From assembly GCA_029204225.1 (NCBI GenBank), contig CM055102.1, positions 34,964,585 through 35,028,584 on the forward strand: a DNA stretch of 64,000 nt. Direction: 5' to 3'. The notes under the pieces are model-generated. The model was not told the DNA's origin, made no database searches, and saw only the letters and a list, made by a program, of their open reading frames with translations. Below are positions 32,459 to 43,431 of the stretch, in pieces. Origin of the DNA: Diphasiastrum complanatum. Its lineage: Eukaryota > Streptophyta > Lycopodiopsida > Lycopodiales > Lycopodiaceae. The first letter of the stretch is position 1, and the number at the start of each line of letters is the position of its first letter. The position numbers and the translations under genes are program-made.

Positions 32459-35400
32459 TCAATGCTCTGGCTCTGACTCAGACGAATGCTCTGGAGACAA
32501 CTCAGGGCCCCGAGCTGACTCTCGCAGCCGATATCTCTGCCTGTCTGGAACTGGCATGGGCTGTGTATCCGAGGGGGAAGACTCGTCATCCTCATCCTCC
32601 CAATCAGCCTCCGCATCAGCCCCCAAGCAGGCCAAACCAACAACACCTGCTCCAACTGGCTGTGATACTGCACCTCTACCTGTACCTGGAGCCCTGCGTG
32701 GTCGTCCTCTCCTCCCTGGCAGTTTCTGTGCCTTGCCTTTCTTGTTCGGTGCACCCTTGGGCCTGCCTGGTCTCTTGCGGACAAGAGGAGCTGTCAATGC
32801 CTCGTCACCCCCATGCAAATCACCTGGCTGGCTAGGCTGGGCCCAAGCTGAGGCCGGCTGGGATAGGGAAGCAAAAGAGGGAACTCCCTGTGCAACTGAG
32901 CGAGGAGGATGAGCTCGTGGAGTGTGTGCCCGTGGGGCTGCTGCAGGTGGAGGAACTGGCTGTGCAGGAGGCGAGTACAGTGGCGATATGTACTGAAAGG
33001 GGCGCTGTGGTGGCCGGTACTGGTACATCCTGGGTGCTGCCAAAAGAGGAGGATGTGACGTGGGTGCTGCCACTGGAGGAGACACTGTGGATGTGGGCGC
33101 TGCAAGAGAAAACCTGGGCACAGATGGTGGCCTGCCATGGAGACCTGGTGCTGTAGAAGTGGACGGCGATGGAGGGGATGCAGGCCTAAATGGCATCGGT
33201 GGCACTGGAGGAGCTGTGCGACGCACATACACCCTCTGAGGAGCTGGAGGAACTGTAGGCACCTCATGCGGCTGCTCTGGCTGGGACTCTGTGTGTGGCA
33301 TGCTGGCAAGAGATGATGGGGGCGCCCTGACACTCGGCATCTGCTGGGCCTCTGAATCCAATGTGGCAACCAAGTCGGCCAGCTGGGCATCCGAATACAA
33401 ATGCTCTGGGCTCTGGGACTCATCCTGTGCACCAGCCTCTAAATCATCCTGTGCACCGACCTCTGAATCATCCTGTGCACCAACCCCTGAATCAACCCAA
33501 GCCTCATCCCGTGCCTCATCATGTGCACCCTGTAGACCCTGCATGGCCTCCCAATCTGTGCAATGAAAGTCATCAGGTGCCTCCTCTGGTGTGCTGTCGT
33601 AGTAACGGCCATGACTCTGTGCTGCACGCATCCAAACATCTGCGGGACCAGCATCTAAACCACTCTGCCCTCTATCAAGAGCCTCCTCCATCATGTCGAC
33701 ATAGGTAGGTATGCCACTGCCCCCCCCTGTGTGCCCTGCCTGTCTGCCGGTATAACCTGTGCCATGTGTCCCACCTCTGCCACGTGATGCACCTGTGACC
33801 CCTGCCCGTGGCGTGTGCCCTGCACCTGTATAATCTGCCTCATCCCTCTCTGGTCTGGCAAACACAACCCGAATGGGCTCATCCTCATCATGCTCATCCT
33901 CTGACACTGGCTCATCTGCCTCATACAATGGGGGCTCTCTGTGCTCAAGCCCAAGCTCTCTCTCTCTCATCTCGGCAAGCTCCCTCTCTCTCTCTGCCAT
34001 CAACTGTGTGCCCAGGTCATCTGCAGGCATGGGATGGGTGCTGTCCGTAGGCAAGTCAACCTGGCGCTCCAAATCTGATATCTTCGTCTACAAGGTTAAA
34101 AATTTGGATGTCATAGAGACAATTTGATCAAGAAACGAAACCAACGTATAAGTCGTCAACCAACATGCTCTGGGAGAATAACTAATCACCTGCAATGCGC
34201 TCGTAATGGTCGAAAGTCTCCTGGCGAGGCGTGCGTTGGTGCTACAAAACACCAACCGCTCGAACTGACTCACTGACAGCCTGTTTCTTCTCCTCGTGTG
34301 AATTAGTGCCCATGTGCTCCAATTGCGCTCACACACAGAGGCAGCACAGTCCTGTGGTGCGTGCATTGAAATACTTCAGCACATTGTGGCAAAGGTGAAA
34401 CTTCAACGAAACACAAAAAATGGAGGATAAAATGAGATGCATACCTGAGAAAGGACACGCAGTGCAAGACGCTGTATAGATGGGTATGTGCTACCGAACA
34501 TGGTCCACCAGGTAATGGGTAGCTGCCTCCTCTCTGGATCCTGGGCAGCCGGGTGGCCGAATGTGCCCATGCCGAAACGAAATGCAGCGAGCTCCTCCAT
34601 GAGCCTGATAGGATCCAAACCTATGTGTGGACCCACCCTGTGAATGTACTGAAGCCAATCGGCCTCGAGCTCCCTGTCTGCGATCTGTGTCGGAGAGAGG
34701 AAGAGGGGATGCAGCATGTGTGCAACGCTGTGGATACTCCTGTGGAAGTAGTTCCATCGCGTCTCCCATATGAACTTCAGCTCTGTCATCCTGCAGGTGA
34801 GGGGCATGTGGTTTAGGGCATTACGAAAAAGCTTAACATTGACAGAAAAACAAACTAGCAAGTACTGAAAAGATAAAGGTCAATTGCAACACTGTACCGC
34901 TTACCTCTCTGGCTGCAAGATGGGCAGCTGCAGGAACTGTCCAATCCGGTCCATGAGCTCATACACCAGTCCAAGTGTCGACCCCTCGCTGTCAGCCATG
35001 CGGAGCACAATGTAGAGTGGTTGAAGCAGTCCTGACAATGTCTGTGCATCCCTCCAGAACTGGTCTCCCCTCACCGTGGAAGAAAAGTGCTCCCCATCCT
35101 CAGTGTGCGGAAATGTACTGGCACCCCAAAGATCACTGGCAACCATCTGTAGAAGCTGGGCCCTGCACCTGATCAAACGGTCGATGACCACCAAGTCGAA
35201 TGCAAAGCGCGTGGGGGCTGGCTTACGGAGGTCCAGATGGCTAAACACCCGAAACATGGCAAGAACACGCCTCTTTCTGGTGACAAAAGTCACCAGGAAG
35301 AGGGCCTCCCGGACGATGGCTCTAACCCAGGGAAGTGCTCCAATGTCCCCCATCAAAAGGTCTATGCCGTGGGCTGCACAGGGGGTATGAACAATATGAG

Positions 35401-36778
35401 GGAACTCGGCCTCTAGCAGTACACCCATCTGAATGCAGTTCGTGGCATTGTCCGTCACCACCGTGACGACATGCTGTGGGCCTATGGCTAGGATGGAAGA
35501 CCTGATGACATCAAACATGAACTCTGCAGATATGACTCTCCCCCCCCTGCTGCAATCCACTGCCCTCAAAAACTGTGTGCCCATGCAGCTGGAGACCAGT
35601 ATGTTGAGGATCGGCCTCCTCCTGACATCAATCCAGCCATCGGACATGATGCTGCAACCGTAAGTGGCCCAGTGCCGACGCAGAGGCTCCATCTCTCTAG
35701 ACAAGGACTCGACCCTATCCCTCAGCATGTGTGTGCGGACAACCTCTGAACTAGGGACTCTCCAGCTAGGGCTGACAGACTGTGCAAGGCGGAAGGCCCT
35801 TCTGAAGGGCTCAGAGTCGGTGATGGCAAAGGGCAGGTTCAGCTCGTAAACCAGACTGGCCACGGCCTGTGTGGCCTCTCTGTCCATGTGCGGCTGATGC
35901 GCGCCGCGAATGGTCTGCTGCACGAGGGCTCTCCCTGGTGGACGACGGGTGGTGGACCTCCAGCACGGTGCACCAACCGTGACGGGAATGGACGATGACG
36001 CGACAAGCTGGGCGCTGGTGGATGCATCGGCTGTAGACGTGGAATGGGGAGAGTGGGATGCACTGGCAGGGATGGGTGCAGCAGCATAGGTGGGGTGCAC
36101 TGGTGGAGGGGCAACATCTGGCATGGGGTACGAAAACTGCTGGCTGAGGAGGTCATCCGGATGGGAAGGGAAGGAAGAAGGGATCTCTTCCACATCCTCG
36201 AAGGCCCGCCCAGTACCATCCTGGGCCTGCTCGGGTGGCGGAGAGTCCATGAGAAAGTCGTAGACTGGTGGAGTGCGAGCAACAGTGGGTGGTGGTGGAA
36301 CCGCAGTGGCAACTGTCGGACGCGATGGGACGGGATCCACCGGAATCTGAGCAGATGGGGGTGCATGAGGCAGAGCTGTCTTAGGGGCAAAGGGACCAGA
36401 GGAGGATGCACTCCCTCTCCTCGTGCGTGCCAGCCAAGCAGGCAGCAACTCTGGGTTAGTCACATAAGGAGCGGTGCAAAATCGGAGAACGCCCTCCGAA
36501 ATGGTGTTCTCCCCTGCCACGAGCCGCGGCCCGTAGGTGTCCAGTAGTCGCTGCCTGTCGGGGACGGTCATGCTGCCACAAGGGGCAGCATTCAAGGTGG
36601 CACCATTTTTGGCGCGTGCACCGAGCAGATGGCCTTTAAGGCGAGTGAGGGATGCAGCAAACTCGACGAGACAGTATCGGCAGCGCACGATCTTCTGACC
36701 GGTCTTGTTGGCCTTGTCGGCAACCCGCCTGACAATGTCTACCTCGTCCCACAGACCGGAAAGGTCGGATTGCACCAT
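32459..36778 (-). CDS. E3 hAT transposase, four exons, AT-hook tail
   Basis: Exons on the minus strand: 36,778-34,905, 34,790-34,445, 34,351-34,190 and 34,087-32,459. All introns are GT-AG and the joined frame is open (about 1,336 residues). Residues 33-67 hold a BED-like finger (C33, C36, H50, C67). A long Pro/Ser linker follows. The DUF659/RNase H-like core has 'SIMSDGW' (Asp near 380) and 'VVTDNATN' (Asp near 441), then 'TPCAAHGIDLLMGDIG'. Exons 2-3 carry the hAT dimerisation region ('PITWWTMFGSTYPSIQRLA', 'CERNWSTWALIHTRRRNRLS'). Exon 4 adds about 540 residues absent from ordinary hATs: a charged coil, acidic and proline-rich parts, and two AT-hooks ('KRPGRPKGAP' near 1,232, 'RRGRPRRAP' near 1,254). 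The start is the ATG shared with E4. Confidence 0.88.
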
Positions 36779-37039
36779 TGTAGATGAAATGAGGGATGGA
36801 TTGCTGGAAAAAAAACAGCAGGGTTCACTGTTGGAGAGACGCTGAAAATGGGCGAGTGCAGGGCAAAGGAAATCAGATGCAAGGCAGGGCGTTGCGTGGG
36901 CGATGGGCGACGCAAGGAATCAAAGGCAGGCAAGAAAAACCAGCAGCGATGGCAGGGCGGAGAGGGCTCAAAAAAATTTCAGAGGAAATGCGAGGGGGGC
37001 GGGTAGGTTTAGGTAAAAAAAAATTAAAAAAAAAATTAA

Positions 37040-37260
37040 ATAATAAATATATTATTATATTGTGGTACCGCGGTACCATCATGGTACCGCGGTACCAGTA
37101 TGGTCCCCCGGTACCGGGATCCGCGGTACCCAGTACCGCGGGACCTATGATATATATATATCATAGGTCCTGCGGTACTGGGTACCGCGGATCCCGGTAC
37201 CGCGGGACCATACTGGTACCGCGGTACCATGTTGGTACCGCGGTACCACAATATAATATA
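37040..37260. repeat. Near-perfect palindrome at the E3/E4 junction
   Basis: The two transposase-side termini face each other over a short (TA)n, giving arms of about 100 bp with TGTGGTACCGCGGTACCA outermost and TATGATATATATATATCATA at the centre. Each arm itself consists of GGTACC and CCGCGG words, so nested hairpins are possible. Confidence 0.9.
37152..37159. repeat. Short (TA)n joining E3 and E4
   Basis: Only about 8 bp of TA separate the ATGAT and ATCAT ends. This equals the 8-bp target duplication length typical of hAT elements. Confidence 0.8.
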
Positions 37261-38166
37261 TTATTTAATATTTAATATTTTAAATTTTTTTTTTAACCTA
37301 AACCTACCCGCCCCCCTCGCATTTCATCTCAAATTTTTTTGCGCCCTCCTCCGCCCTGCCATCGCTGTTGTTTTTGCCTACCTGCCTTCTGATTCCTTGC
37401 GTCGCCCTTCGCCCTCACAACGCCTTGCCTTGCATCTGACTTGCTTCGCCCTGCCTTCGCCCATTTTCAGCGTCTCTCCAATAGTGAACCCTGCTGTTTT
37501 TTTTCCAGCAATCCATCCCTCATTTCATCTGCAATGGTGCAATCCGACCTTTCCGGTTTGTGGGACGAGGTAGACATTGTCAGGCGGGTTGTTGACAAGG
37601 CCAACAAGACCGGTCAGAAGATCGTGCGCTGCCGATACTGTCTCGTCGAGTTTGCTGCATCCCTCACTCGCCTTAAAGGCCATCTGCTCGGTGCACGTGC
37701 CAAAAATGGTGCCACCTTGAATGCTGCCCCTTGTGGCAGCATGACCGTCCCCGACAGGCAGCGACTACTGGACACCTACGGGCCGCGGCTCGTGGCAGGG
37801 GAGAACACCATTTCGGAGGGCATTCTCCGATTTTGCATCGCTCCTTATGTGGCTGACCCAGAGTTGCTGCCTGCTTGGCTGGCACGCACGAGGAGAGGGA
37901 GTGCATCCTCCTCCAGTCCCTTTGCCCCTCATCCCCCTCAGACAGTTCTGCCTCACGCACCCCCATCTGCTCAGATTCCGGTGGATCCCTTCCCATCGCG
38001 TCCGCCAGTTGCCACTGCGGTTCCACCACCACCCACTGTTGCTCGCACTCCCCCAGTCTACGACTTTCTCATGGACTCTCCGCCAGCCGAGCAGGCTCAG
38101 GATGCTACTGCTGGGGCCTTCGAGGATGTGGAAGAGATCCCTTCTTCCTTCCCTTCCCATCCGGAT

Positions 38167-38666
38167 GGTGAGAGTTGGGTGGGAATCTATTAGACACTAG
38201 GAGAGTTTCAGAGTCGTATTTTGGATAGATCGTCACTTGTATCATATTTTTCTTAGACATTTTGAAAAAAAAAAAATTGTTTTGAATGTGTTAGTTAGAG
38301 TTACCCTTGGGTATATCACATTTCTGCGATGTTCAAAGCTTTTTCTTGATCAACTTAGAATAGGCATCTTTGATTAGTTCTATAACCTTTTGGGAAAAAA
38401 AAAGAAAAAAAGAGTGGAGTTGTTCTAGAAGTCGAGTAGAATTAGAAATCTTCAAAGTAGTTTCAGTCTCTAAAAAAACAAAAAAAATTCTAATCAAACA
38501 ACTTCTAGGAAGCTGTCTTGTGTAAATAAGAAGTTAGGAAGTCAAAGTTACCGGAAACGGAACTTTAAACACTCTCGATAAAGTCTACCAAATGCATTCA
38601 CAACAATCGACACCTTAGACACAATTATGAGAGAATGCATCCATGCTCTTACACAATACACTCCTC
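38167..38666. mobile_element. Unidentified AT-rich insertion in the E4 transposase
   Basis: E3 and E2b read continuously across this site, but E4 has about 500 extra bases. The insert begins GTGAGAG and the far side reads CTCCTCCTCAG before coding resumes, so it looks like a GT-AG intron at its borders. It has A-homopolymers (38,265, 38,396, 38,475) and no coding frame. No terminal repeats or clear target duplication were found. Confidence 0.7.
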
Positions 38667-39260
38667 CTCAGCCAGCAGTTTTCGTACCCCATGCCAGATG
38701 TTGCCCCTCCACCAGTGCACCCCACCTATGCTGCTGCACCCATCCCTGCCAGTGCATCCCACTCTCCCCATTCCACGTCTACAACCGATGCATCCACCAG
38801 TGCCCAGCCTGTCGCGTCATCGTCCATTCTCGTCACGGTTGGTGCACCGTGCTAGAGGTCCACCACCCGTCGCCCAACAGGGAGAGCCCTTGTGCAGCAG
38901 ACCATTCGCGGCGCGCATCAGCCGCACATGGACAGAGAGGCCACACAAGCCGTGGCCAGTATGATTTACGAGCTAAACCTACCCTTTGCCATCACCGACT
39001 CTGAGCCCTTCAAAAGGGCCTTCCGCCTTGCACAGTCTGTCAGCCCTAGCTGGAGAGTCCCTAGTTCAGAGGTTGTCCGCACACACATGCTGAGGGATAG
39101 GGTTGAGTCCTTGTCTAGAGAGATGGATGCGTTGGCACTGGGCCACTTACGGTTGCACATCATGTCCGATGGCTGGACTGATGTCAGGAGGAGGCCGATC
39201 CTCAACATATTGGTCTCTAGCTGCATGGGCGCACAGTTTTTGAGGGCAGTGGATTGCAGC

Positions 39261-39282
39261 GGGGGGGGGGGGGGGGGGGGGG
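39261..39282 (+). repeat. G22 homopolymer in the transposase core
   Basis: E3 and E2b have eight G at the homologous place (on the coding strand). The expansion shifts the frame. Confidence 0.85.
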
Positions 39283-42200
39283 AGAGTCATATCTGCAGAG
39301 TTCATGTTTGATGTCATCAGGTCTTCCATCCTAGCCATAGGCCCACAACATGTCGTCACGGTGGTGACGGACAATGCCATGAATTGCATTCAGATGGGTG
39401 TACTGCTAGAGGACGAGTTCCCTCATATTGTTCATACCCCCTGTGCAGCGCACGACATAGACTTTTTGATGCCCATCTTGCAGCCAGAGAGGTAAGCGGT
39501 ACAATGCTGTAATTGTTCTTTATCTTTTCAATGGTTGCTAGTTTGTTTTTCTATCAGTGTTAAGTTTTTTCGTAATGCCCTAAACCACATGCCTCTCACC
39601 TGCAGGATGACAGAGTTGAAGTTCATATGGGAGACGTGGTGGAACTACTTCCACAGGAGTATCCACAACGTTGCACACATGCTGCATCCCCTCTTCCTCT
39701 CTCCGACACAGATCGCAGACAGGCAACTCGAGGCCGATTGGCTTCAGTACATTCACAGGGTGGGTCCACACATGGGTTTGGATCCTATCAGGCTCATGGA
39801 GGAGCTCGCTGCATTTCGTTTCGGCATGGGCACGGGCACGTTCGGTCACCCGGCTGCTCAGGATCCAGAGAGGAGGCAGCTCCCCATTACCTGGTGGACC
39901 ATGTTCGGCAACACCTATCCATCCATACAGCGTCTTGCACTGCGAGTCCTTTCACAGGTATGCATCTCATCTCATCCTCCCTTGCTGTGTTTCGTTGACG
40001 TTCCACCCGTGCACGTGTGCTGAACCATTTCATTGCACGTACTACAGGACTGCGTTGCCTCCGTGTGTGAGCGTAATTGGAGCACATGGGCACTCATTCA
40101 CACGAGGAGAAGGAACAGGCTGTCAGTGAGTCAATTGGAGCGGTTGGTGTTCTGTAGCACCAACGCACGTCTCGCCAGGAGACTGCCGACCATTACGAGC
40201 GCATTGCAGGTGAAAAGCTATTCTCCCATTGCATGTTGGTTGACGTCTCACTAAAATGTAGGTTTCAATTTTTGATCAAGTTGTTTTCCTGACACGCTCA
40301 ATTTTGGTCTTGCATACAAAGATATCAGATTTGGAGCGCTAGGTCGACTTGCCTACAGACAGCACCCATCCCATGCCTGTAGATGACCTGGGCACACAGT
40401 TGATGGCAGAGAGAGAGAGGGAGCTTGCCGAGATGAGAGAGAGAGAGCTTGGGCTTGAGCACAAAGAGCCTCCATTGTATGAGGCAGATGAGCCAGTGTC
40501 AGAGGATGAGCATGACGAGGATGAGCCCATTCGGGTTGTGTTTGCCAGACCAGAGAGGGATGAGGCAGATTATACAGGTGCAGGGCACATGCCACGGACA
40601 GGGGTCACAGGTGCATCACGTGGCAGAGGTGGGACACATGGCGCAGGTTATACCGGCAGACAGACACACAGGGGGGGCCAGTGGCATACCTACCTATGTC
40701 GACATGATGGAGGAGGCTCTTGATAGAGGGCAGAGTGGTTTAGATGCCGGTCTCGCAGATGTTTGGATGCGTGCAACACAGAGTCATGGCCGTAACTACG
40801 ACAGCACACCAGAGGAGGCACCAGATGACTTTGATTGCACAGATTGGGAGGCCATGTAGGGTCTTCAGGGTGCACATGATGAGGCACGGGATGATTCAGA
40901 GGTTGGTGCACAGGATGATTCAGTGGATGGTGCACAAGATGAGGCCCAGAGCCCAGAGCATTTGTATTCAGATGCCCAGCTGGACGACCTGATTGCCACA
41001 TTCGATTCAGAGGCCCAGCAGATGCCGAGTGTCAGGGCACCCCCTTCATCTCTTGCCAGCATGCCATACACAGAGTCACAGCCAGAGCAGCCGCATGAGG
41101 TGCCCACAGTTCCTCCAGCTCCTCAGAGGGTATATGTGCGCCGCACAGCTCCTCCAGTGCCACCGATGCCATTTAGGCCTGCAGCCCCTCCATCGCCGTC
41201 CACTTCTGCAGCACCACGTCTCCATGGCAGGCCACCATCTGTGCCCAGGTTTTCTCTCGCAGCGCCCACATCCACAGTGGCTCCTCCAGCTGCTCCTCCA
41301 GTGGCAGCACCCACTCCACGTCCTCCTCCTTTGGCAGCACCCACTCCACTTGCTCCCCCTTTGGCAGCACCCAGGATGTACCAATACCGGTCACCGCAGC
41401 GCCCCGCGCCCCTTTCAGTACATATCGCCGCCGTACTTGCCTCCTTCACAGCCAGTCCCTCCACCAGCAGCAGCCCCACGGGCACACACTCCAGGAGCTC
41501 ATCATCCTAGCTCAGTTGCACAGGGAGTTCCCTCTTTTGCTTCCCTATCCCAGCCGGTCTCAGCTTGGGCCCAGCCTAGCCAGCCAGGTGATTTGCATGG
41601 GGGTGATGAGGCATTGACAGCTCCTCTTGTCCGCAAGAGACCAGGAAGGCCCAAGGGTGCACCGAACAAGAAAGGCAAGGCACAGAAACTGCCAGGGAGG
41701 AGAGGACGACCACGCAGGGCTCCAGGTACAGCTAGAGGTGCAGCATTACAGCGAGCTGGAGCAGGTGTTGCTGGTTTGGCTTGCTTGGGGGCTGATGCGG
41801 AGGCAGATTGGGATGATGCTAGTGATGAGTCCTCCTCTTCTGATACACAGCCCATGCTAGCTCCAGACAGGCACAGATATCGGCTGCGAGAGTCAGCTCG
41901 GGGCCCTGAGTTGTCTCCAGAGCATTCGTCTGAGTCAGAGCCAGAGCATTGATTGTGGCTCTGTTGTTTTATTTTTAGCAGTTTCATATGATGTTCCATG
42001 TTTGGCGACCAGATGGTCGAACACTATATTCAGACCATTTTCCATATTACATTCAGTGTTGGACGTATTCTATTCACTGCACAATGTGTATTTGTCAACT
42101 TGTAATTGTGATGTTCTACTTGCAGTTTTACTTCAAATGGTGTGTGCGTGTTTTCAATTAGTTTTGACTACAGAGATTGAGAGCATATGCAGAACACAGA

Positions 42201-42451
42201 AATACAACCCCCCTGATAGCATTTCATAAACACATACATCAGATTGCAATACACAAGGCACGCATTGCACAAAAAACACACCGTACATTAATTTATCAGA
42301 TGTGTCAAAATAACAATACGTATTCCCGCCACATACGGCTGGGGCTATTTTTTACTCTATGCTAGACATTAAATGCTGCCTCATCTACTGATGAACATTA
42401 CATAACAACAGTCAGCCACATACGACTAGACCCCATCTATGCTAAACATTC

Positions 42452-42816
42452 CTATGGATCCTCCACTGACTCCTCGCCCTCGTCAGGAGCATTGTTATGT
42501 TGCTCTCGCTCTGCCTCCCGGTTACCCCGAGCCGCCTCCTGGCCAGCCCGACGGCGGGCAGCCCTTTCCCTGACCATGATGAGCTGCCGTCGTGTGAAGT
42601 TCATTCCGATCTGCTCATCCAAATCCAGCTCAACAGCGGGAGCAGGGGCCACTGCGGGGGCGGGGATCTACAGCTCTGGGTGTCTATCCCGTGTTTGTCG
42701 CAGCATCTCTACAATGTCTGCCTCTTGCTTCCGATGCCTTTCGTTGTGCCTTCGGACATCTTCCTCGAGCTTCCTCCTGGCTTCGCCCTCAGGCCTTGGT
42801 GGTATGCGCTCTGCCA
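42452..42816 (-). pseudogene. E4 accessory protein (early stop)
   Basis: The frame from ATG 42,816 reads as in E3 and E2b for about 49 codons, then meets TAG in the context GACACCCAGAGCTGTAG. The remaining half ('PAPAVELDLDEQIGMNFTRR' and the basic helix) is still well preserved downstream. The same stop in E2 implies descent from one stopped ancestor. Good preservation after the stop suggests the change is recent, or that a shorter product is tolerated. Confidence 0.75.
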
Positions 42817-42959
42817 TCTCACGACACCTTGTTTCTCGAACTGGCTCTCACTGGCTCTCACAATGCCTCTCACAATAACTCTCACAATGCCTCTCACAGC
42901 CTCTCTCTCACAGCCTCACGAGTGCCTATTTAACCCCACAACCTATTCCCTCATGTGCA

Positions 42960-43320
42960 GTTGTTGATGTGCCCTTGTACTTGTCCCCATTAATTGTGAT
43001 GTGCTAATGTACCTGCTCCATGCACCTGTACCACATGCTGCACTCCGATTGGGTCCGTGGTCTGCTCCCCCACAGTGCCCATGTGAAGGTGTACCTGTCC
43101 GGATTTGTCCCATGTGCCTCTGTACCTGCCCCCATGTGATGCTCCCCCCCTGTGTTGGTCTCCCATTGGCCCCATGGTCTGCTCCCCCACAGTGCCCATG
43201 TGCCTCTGTACTTGCCCCCATGTGATGCTACCCCCCTGTGTTGGTCTCCCATTGGCCCCTCGGTCTGCTCACCCGTAGTGCCCATGTGCCACTGCACCAG
43301 TCCCCTGCATCGTGTACTGT
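42960..43320. repeat. Mixed 84-bp subterminal repeats of E4
   Basis: One E2b-type unit (CACTCCGATTGGGTCCGTGG at about 43,040) is followed by two E3-type units (GTGTTGGTCTCCCATTGG at 43,151 and 43,238). The array looks like a recombinant of the two repeat subtypes. Confidence 0.75.
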
Positions 43321-43431
43321 ACCCTCTTTTTTTACACCCAGAACCCCTTTTTTTTACTTTTTTTTGTCCTTTTTTGGTAGTTAATATGCAAAAAAAAAAT
43401 TATTGAAAAAATTAAAAAAAAAATATTAAAA

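Larger units (their letters stand above)
30917..37151 (-). mobile_element. hAT-family element E3, apparently intact and two-gene
   Basis: This 6,235-bp element has both termini. The accessory side starts ATCATAGTACCCTC. The transposase side ends GGGACCTATGAT, which on its own strand reads ATCATAGGTCCC. Each end is packed with GGTACC palindromes and each touches (TA)n. Between them lie 84-bp repeats (31,150-31,350), an intact accessory gene (plus) and an intact-looking four-exon transposase gene (minus), the two convergent. It is the best candidate in the window for an autonomous member. The target duplication cannot be read because the flank is a microsatellite. Confidence 0.85.
37534..41952 (+). 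pseudogene. E4 hAT transposase (broken)
   Basis: It starts at ATG 37,534 with an intact finger ('RCRYCLVEF') and is colinear with E3 up to 38,166. Damage: a foreign 500-bp insert (38,167-38,666); frame changes near 38,850-38,900; a 22-base G run at 39,261-39,282 where E3 and E2b have 8; and a deletion joining 'IDFLM' to 'PILQPER' at about 39,472, which removes the region after the second core Asp. Exons 2 (39,606-39,957) and 3 (40,048-40,209) keep their borders. The exon 4 acceptor is altered (CATACAAAG in place of TTGTAG). Tail frames shift near 40,680, 40,858 (TAG) and 41,400. The AT-hooks at about 41,630-41,720 remain readable. Confidence 0.85.

Noticed and set aside
35839-36411. Long proline/arginine-rich frames antisense to or overlapping the hAT transposases
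   Set aside because: They are shadow frames of GC-rich coding DNA. They recur in each copy only because the transposase does, and carry no known motif.
37040-37260. The palindrome at 37.15 kb as a separate small foldback element
   Set aside because: Each arm continues into a complete hAT copy and its ATCATAG ends match the family ends elsewhere, so an element junction explains it better.
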